Part shown: piece by piece, positions 61,279 to 64,000 of the stretch | How positions within the stretch are numbered: position 1 is the stretch's first letter | How the letters are laid out: every line of letters starts with the position of its first letter | NCBI GenBank assembly: GCA_039028975.1 | Contig: JBCCHB010000005.1 | Span: forward strand, 138,965-202,964 | DNA from: JAHBNG01 sp039028975 | GTDB taxonomy: Bacteria > Chloroflexota > Anaerolineae > Caldilineales > Caldilineaceae | Reading direction: 5' to 3' | Length of the DNA: 64,000 nt | Translations under genes and position numbers: made by a program | The notes under the pieces: model-generated | What the model was told of the DNA's origin: nothing | Seen by the model: only the letters and a program-made list of their open reading frames with translations | The model's database searches: none

Positions 61279-62421
61279 TTACTTTGGTTTGCTTTCATTA
61301 TTATCGGGCTTAGCATCCGTCGCGTCTGAGTTCTTCTCGTCAATCTCATCCTCAGATTCCAATCCCCAATTCCACTCGTATTTGGGCAGATTGTCAATAT
61401 CAACTTCTAAGATTGACCCCATGATGCCAGAGAGATCAATCCCAAAGTCCTCTACCTTTCGCGTTGGCTTGGGTAGACTTTCAGCGCGGAAATCGTTCGC
61501 ACTAGACATGCTGGGCCGAATAACATGAGTGTAAACGAAAACAGATTGGGGCTGAACATATTCTTGTTCAATCTCATTGACAATTGAGTGGCTCGGCACC
61601 TCTTCTTCTACACGGTTGCGTCTTGCCCGGCGACGCTCTTGCTGGCTACGATTGATCTTCCGTCGGTGTCCATCTGTCTCATTCCGAGATCCATATCTTG
61701 ACCGACGAGAGCGGTTTTGCTCGCTAGCGTTACTCTGCTCTAATAGCGAGTTGGAATCCGAACGTCTGCGTCTTCGTCTAAAAAGCTTTTTACGATTAGA
61801 GTTACTGCTACGTCTTTCACTTTGCCTACGACCTCGCTCGTCCCTGCGTCCTTTGTCAACAGAAGAATCATTCCGTTGTTGGTCATCAATTTGTCGGGTC
61901 CCGCCTTGGGTAGAGGAAGAACGTTCGGTTCTCTGTTCCTTGGGATGTGAGCTGCTTCGGGCTGATTCGCTGTTTGTGTGACGGCTACGGCTGTTTCTGC
62001 TTCGGCTATTTCTACTGCGGCTGCTTCTGCTACGATTTTCGTTCCGATTTTCGCTGCTACTTTCTCGCCGGCCTGTTCCTGGCTTTCCGCCGACGTGTGT
62101 TTCACTATTTGTCCCGCTATGTGTGCCACGCTCCCCATCATTGCCCCGGGGTCTTCTGTCACCATGCCCACCATCATTGGATCCGCTGTTATTGCGTCCA
62201 CTGCTATTGCGTTCAGTGTTGCGTCGGCTACTGGTGCGGCGACTGTCGGTGCGTCGGCGCCGGTTATGTGTACTTCGTTCAGAAGAACGATCGCCACCAT
62301 TGCGCGGCTGATCTTTCTTCGTATCCCCACTTTCCGTTCGCGGCTTCTGTCTGCGGTAACGGCGCGGATTCCTCTGGTCTGAGGATTGCTCTGGGGATTG
62401 GTCTGAGGATTGGTCTGACAT
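61279..62421 (-). CDS. Arg/Ser/Asn-rich disordered protein with conserved-looking C-terminus (380 aa)
   Basis: Residues 1-255 are almost only Arg, Ser, Asn, Gly, Asp and Glu in RS/RN/SRNSRS-like repeats, so the segment is disordered and strongly basic. Residues 260-380 form a more protein-like tail: QSVFVYTHVIRPSMSSANDF, KVEDFGIDLSGIMGSILEVD, NLPKYEWNWG, then an acidic end. The design fits an RNA- or polyanion-binding protein. Nothing is recognised as a family. It lies 9 bases upstream of asnS and 15 bases downstream of the LysM gene, so it is cotranscribed with them. A plus-strand antisense frame is open here only because of the composition. Confidence 0.72.
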   Translation of the reverse strand: MSDQSSDQSPEQSSDQRNPRRYRRQKPRTESGDTKKDQPRNGGDRSSERSTHNRRRRTDSRRTSSRRNTERNSSGRNNSGSNDGGHGDRRPRGNDGERGTHSGTNSETHVGGKPGTGRRESSSENRNENRSRSSRSRNSRSRNSRSRHTNSESARSSSHPKEQRTERSSSTQGGTRQIDDQQRNDSSVDKGRRDERGRRQSERRSSNSNRKKLFRRRRRRSDSNSLLEQSNASEQNRSRRSRYGSRNETDGHRRKINRSQQERRRARRNRVEEEVPSHSIVNEIEQEYVQPQSVFVYTHVIRPSMSSANDFRAESLPKPTRKVEDFGIDLSGIMGSILEVDIDNLPKYEWNWGLESEDEIDEKNSDATDAKPDNNESKPK

Positions 62422-62436
62422 ACCGATTTTATAATC

Positions 62437-63264
62437 CTATGGTACTTGATATTGATGGACTAGTTGTCCCTGTATATTGACTAAACGTGATTCGATTTGG
62501 GATTGCCAGATGGCTGTATCTCTACCCCAAAATACGTTAATCGTCGTATCGGTGCCTACTTTGGTATAGAGGCGAACACTCCCTCCAGGGAAGATTGGGA
62601 AATTGCCAAAGGTGTAGATTGGTCCACCTTCGTAGCTAACGGTCCACCCTTGTAAATTGAGGGGAAGATCACTTTCATTGACGAGCAACAATGATTCATT
62701 TTCCAGATCGCCAACCCCATCAATTCCTGAAATTTTTACGCTTGATGAGAGGTCAGTCCCTTGTGTTGTCTCCGCACTATTGCCCGATGTATTTACTCCA
62801 GATGCGCCGACATCGGATTGAGTTGTTCCAGTCGAAGAGGCACCGTCAGTGGATGCGCCATTTGGTAAAAATAATCGTTGGCCAACAAAAACAAAATCAG
62901 GGTCATCCAACTCATTGGTTTCAAGCAGGTCATTGAGCGAAACACCATATCGCGTAGCAATACTTGACAGACTATCCCCTGATTGAACAACATAAACAGG
63001 GCCAGTTGGTTGAGGAGCACTTTGAGTAGGCACAATGGCTACGGTTGCTGTCTCGATTTGCCGCAGCTCTAGTTGTTGCAATTCTGCTGTAGAGGCCAAT
63101 AATGGGGTTGCAACAGCCGTTGAGGATGCAAGAGCAGGCAGGAGAGCAGCTAACTCTTCTGGATCAGGACGTCGTAGCTCTACCAGCCAAGCGACGAGCA
63201 ATGCAATAGCCAAGCTTATGATCGCATTAATGGTGATGAGCAAAATTAGGTAGCGTCGAGTCAT
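62437..63264 (-). CDS. Membrane-anchored LysM + lamin-tail-domain protein (275 aa)
   Basis: An N-terminal helix (LILLITINAIISLAIALLVAWL) anchors the protein. A LysM domain (about 94-138; YVVQSGDSLSSIATRYGVSL, FVGQRLFLP) binds peptidoglycan or related polymer. After a Ser/Thr linker comes a lamin-tail (LTD) domain (about 185-275; LLLVNESDLPLNLQGWTVSY, FPGGSVRLYTK). It is cotranscribed with the zinc-ribbon gene (9-base gap) and the Arg/Ser-rich gene. It probably acts at the cell wall. Confidence 0.85.
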   Translation of the reverse strand: MTRRYLILLITINAIISLAIALLVAWLVELRRPDPEELAALLPALASSTAVATPLLASTAELQQLELRQIETATVAIVPTQSAPQPTGPVYVVQSGDSLSSIATRYGVSLNDLLETNELDDPDFVFVGQRLFLPNGASTDGASSTGTTQSDVGASGVNTSGNSAETTQGTDLSSSVKISGIDGVGDLENESLLLVNESDLPLNLQGWTVSYEGGPIYTFGNFPIFPGGSVRLYTKVGTDTTINVFWGRDTAIWQSQIESRLVNIQGQLVHQYQVP

Positions 63265-63273
63265 TCATCAATA

Positions 63274-63699
63274 TCATTCATCGATTTCAATGATGTGTTC
63301 GGAGTGGCCTTGGCGATGAATCCCGGATTGATCGCCTACTGCCCAGCTTGACTGAATGCGTATTGTACGTTTTGCCCTGGGAATTACCTTGGATGGTGTC
63401 TGTTTTGGCTCAGGTGAGGAACGCCTTATTTGTGTAGCCCCTTGTGAAATTTGCGCTGCCGCCTGATTAGCAAAATCGCGAAATGTTCTGCTTTGTAGAA
63501 GCTTCCAGCCAAATCGTATGACCAACCCAGCAGCGCCCATAGCAATAGGCAGGAGCGCGTTACTTGTTGATATAGGGAGTGACGCCTGCTCCGAAATCGG
63601 CGTTCCTGTTGCAACTTCTACACCGCAATGTGAGCAGTACGCTGCATGTAGCCCACTCTGTTCACCACAATTCTGACAAATGCGATAGACTTCTGTCAT
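63274..63699 (-). CDS. Zinc-ribbon membrane-associated protein (141 aa)
   Basis: ATG 63699 follows a GGAGG ribosome binding site. The N-terminal zinc ribbon is CQNCGEQSGLHAAYCSHCG (two CxxC pairs). A hydrophobic stretch (LLPIAMGAAGLVI) may be a membrane segment; the rest is basic (SKVIPRAKRTIRIQSSWAVG) and ends acidic. It is the first gene of the minus-strand run to asnS. The function is unknown. Confidence 0.75.
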   Translation of the reverse strand: MTEVYRICQNCGEQSGLHAAYCSHCGVEVATGTPISEQASLPISTSNALLPIAMGAAGLVIRFGWKLLQSRTFRDFANQAAAQISQGATQIRRSSPEPKQTPSKVIPRAKRTIRIQSSWAVGDQSGIHRQGHSEHIIEIDE

Positions 63700-64000
63700 A
63701 AGGATCCTCCACAAATTCGCAAGAGAGTAGTATCGGAAGAGCGTAACTAGGTTACATTCTAATATTCTCTCTCAAAATAAGTATGTTGCTAAGTCTATCA
63801 CCATTAAAAGGCGTTCGTCAACCATTGACATGTCTCTGGGTTAGTCTCAATATTGGGGGAAAGAGATTCTCTCATAAAAGTCAAGCCCTCAAAGTGTTGG
63901 GGCGCATAATTTTAAGGTAAGGGGGGATGAAATTAAGCCCCTTTAGGGAGTGCGCGGAGGGGATCAAAAGGGTCCCCAGAACGAAAGACAGCCCAAGCCC
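63700..64000. other. Upstream region at the right window edge
   Basis: 301 bases without a recognisable gene. It holds the promoter of the zinc-ribbon operon. ggggggatgaaattaagcccc (about 63925-63945) contains a short ggggc/gcccc-like hairpin. Any further gene lies outside the window. Confidence 0.35.

Noticed and set aside
61577..62480. Several plus-strand ORFs rich in Leu/Cys/Ala/Thr
   Set aside because: They are antisense to the Arg/Ser-rich gene and open only because of its biased codons; no family features.

Overview
The window looks like a chromosomal segment of a filamentous-type Chloroflexota (Anaerolineae/Caldilineae-like) bacterium. This is inferred from very large CHAT/NB-ARC/TPR STAND proteins, Tat/lipoprotein sugar-binding proteins with split permeases, secreted CARDB/Calx-beta proteins ending in a short 'YLP/YIP' tail, many PhyH-family dioxygenases and short palindromic repeats between and inside genes. 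No rRNA, CRISPR array, intact transposase or prophage was seen. One tRNA (Asp, anticodon GTC) is present.

Layout. 1-7.9 kb: a CehA/McbA-type PHP metallohydrolase cut by the left edge, coupled to a tyrosine phosphatase; a truncated, frame-broken SthA remnant; a 1290-residue CHAT-NB-ARC-TPR protein; a small deazaflavin-dependent reductase. 8-12.1 kb (minus strand): a ZrgA-E-like zinc uptake operon (His/Asp/Glu-rich ZrgA lipoprotein, ABC ATPase, FtsX-type permease, DUF3299 lipoprotein). 12.5-13.7 kb: an SH3b surface protein. 14.2-26.7 kb (plus strand): a catabolic block with an ABC sugar-type importer, a GNAT acetyltransferase, five PhyH-family Fe(II)/2OG dioxygenases, a frameshifted gamma-glutamyltranspeptidase and an M81 (MlrC-like) hydrolase. 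26.7-33.2 kb (minus strand): an ADP-ribosylglycohydrolase, a MNT nucleotidyltransferase with a stub partner, a C45 Ntn hydrolase and a second ABC importer. 33.5-34.5 kb: decayed DNA with a MITE-interrupted aminotransferase fragment and a small Gly-rich ORF. 34.5-43.4 kb: two paralogous XRE-NB-ARC-TPR regulators (one split into two genes) flanking a 55-residue exported pre-peptide gene, then divergently a DJ-1-like gene and a bacterial nitric oxide synthase. 43.5-51.2 kb: tRNA-end relics, a 1615-residue secreted protein, tRNA-Asp and a secreted metallophosphoesterase. 51.5-57.7 kb (plus strand): a four-gene module of an unknown protein, two BREX-like (BrxD/DUF2791-type) P-loop ATPases and an Lhr/BrxHI-type helicase, without the PglX and PglZ of BREX. 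57.8-63.7 kb: housekeeping and envelope genes (rhomboid protease, MraY/WecA transferase, asnS, an Arg/Ser-rich disordered protein, a LysM+LTD protein, a zinc-ribbon protein).

The strongest candidates for something undescribed are: the four-gene ATPase/ATPase/helicase module; the STAND-regulator pair around a small exported peptide gene next to nitric oxide synthase (an RRNPP-like signalling arrangement on a STAND scaffold); mobile palindromic repeats that have become in-frame protein segments in both the CHAT protease and the helicase; and a 14-bp repeat that multiplies start codons upstream of the GNAT gene.
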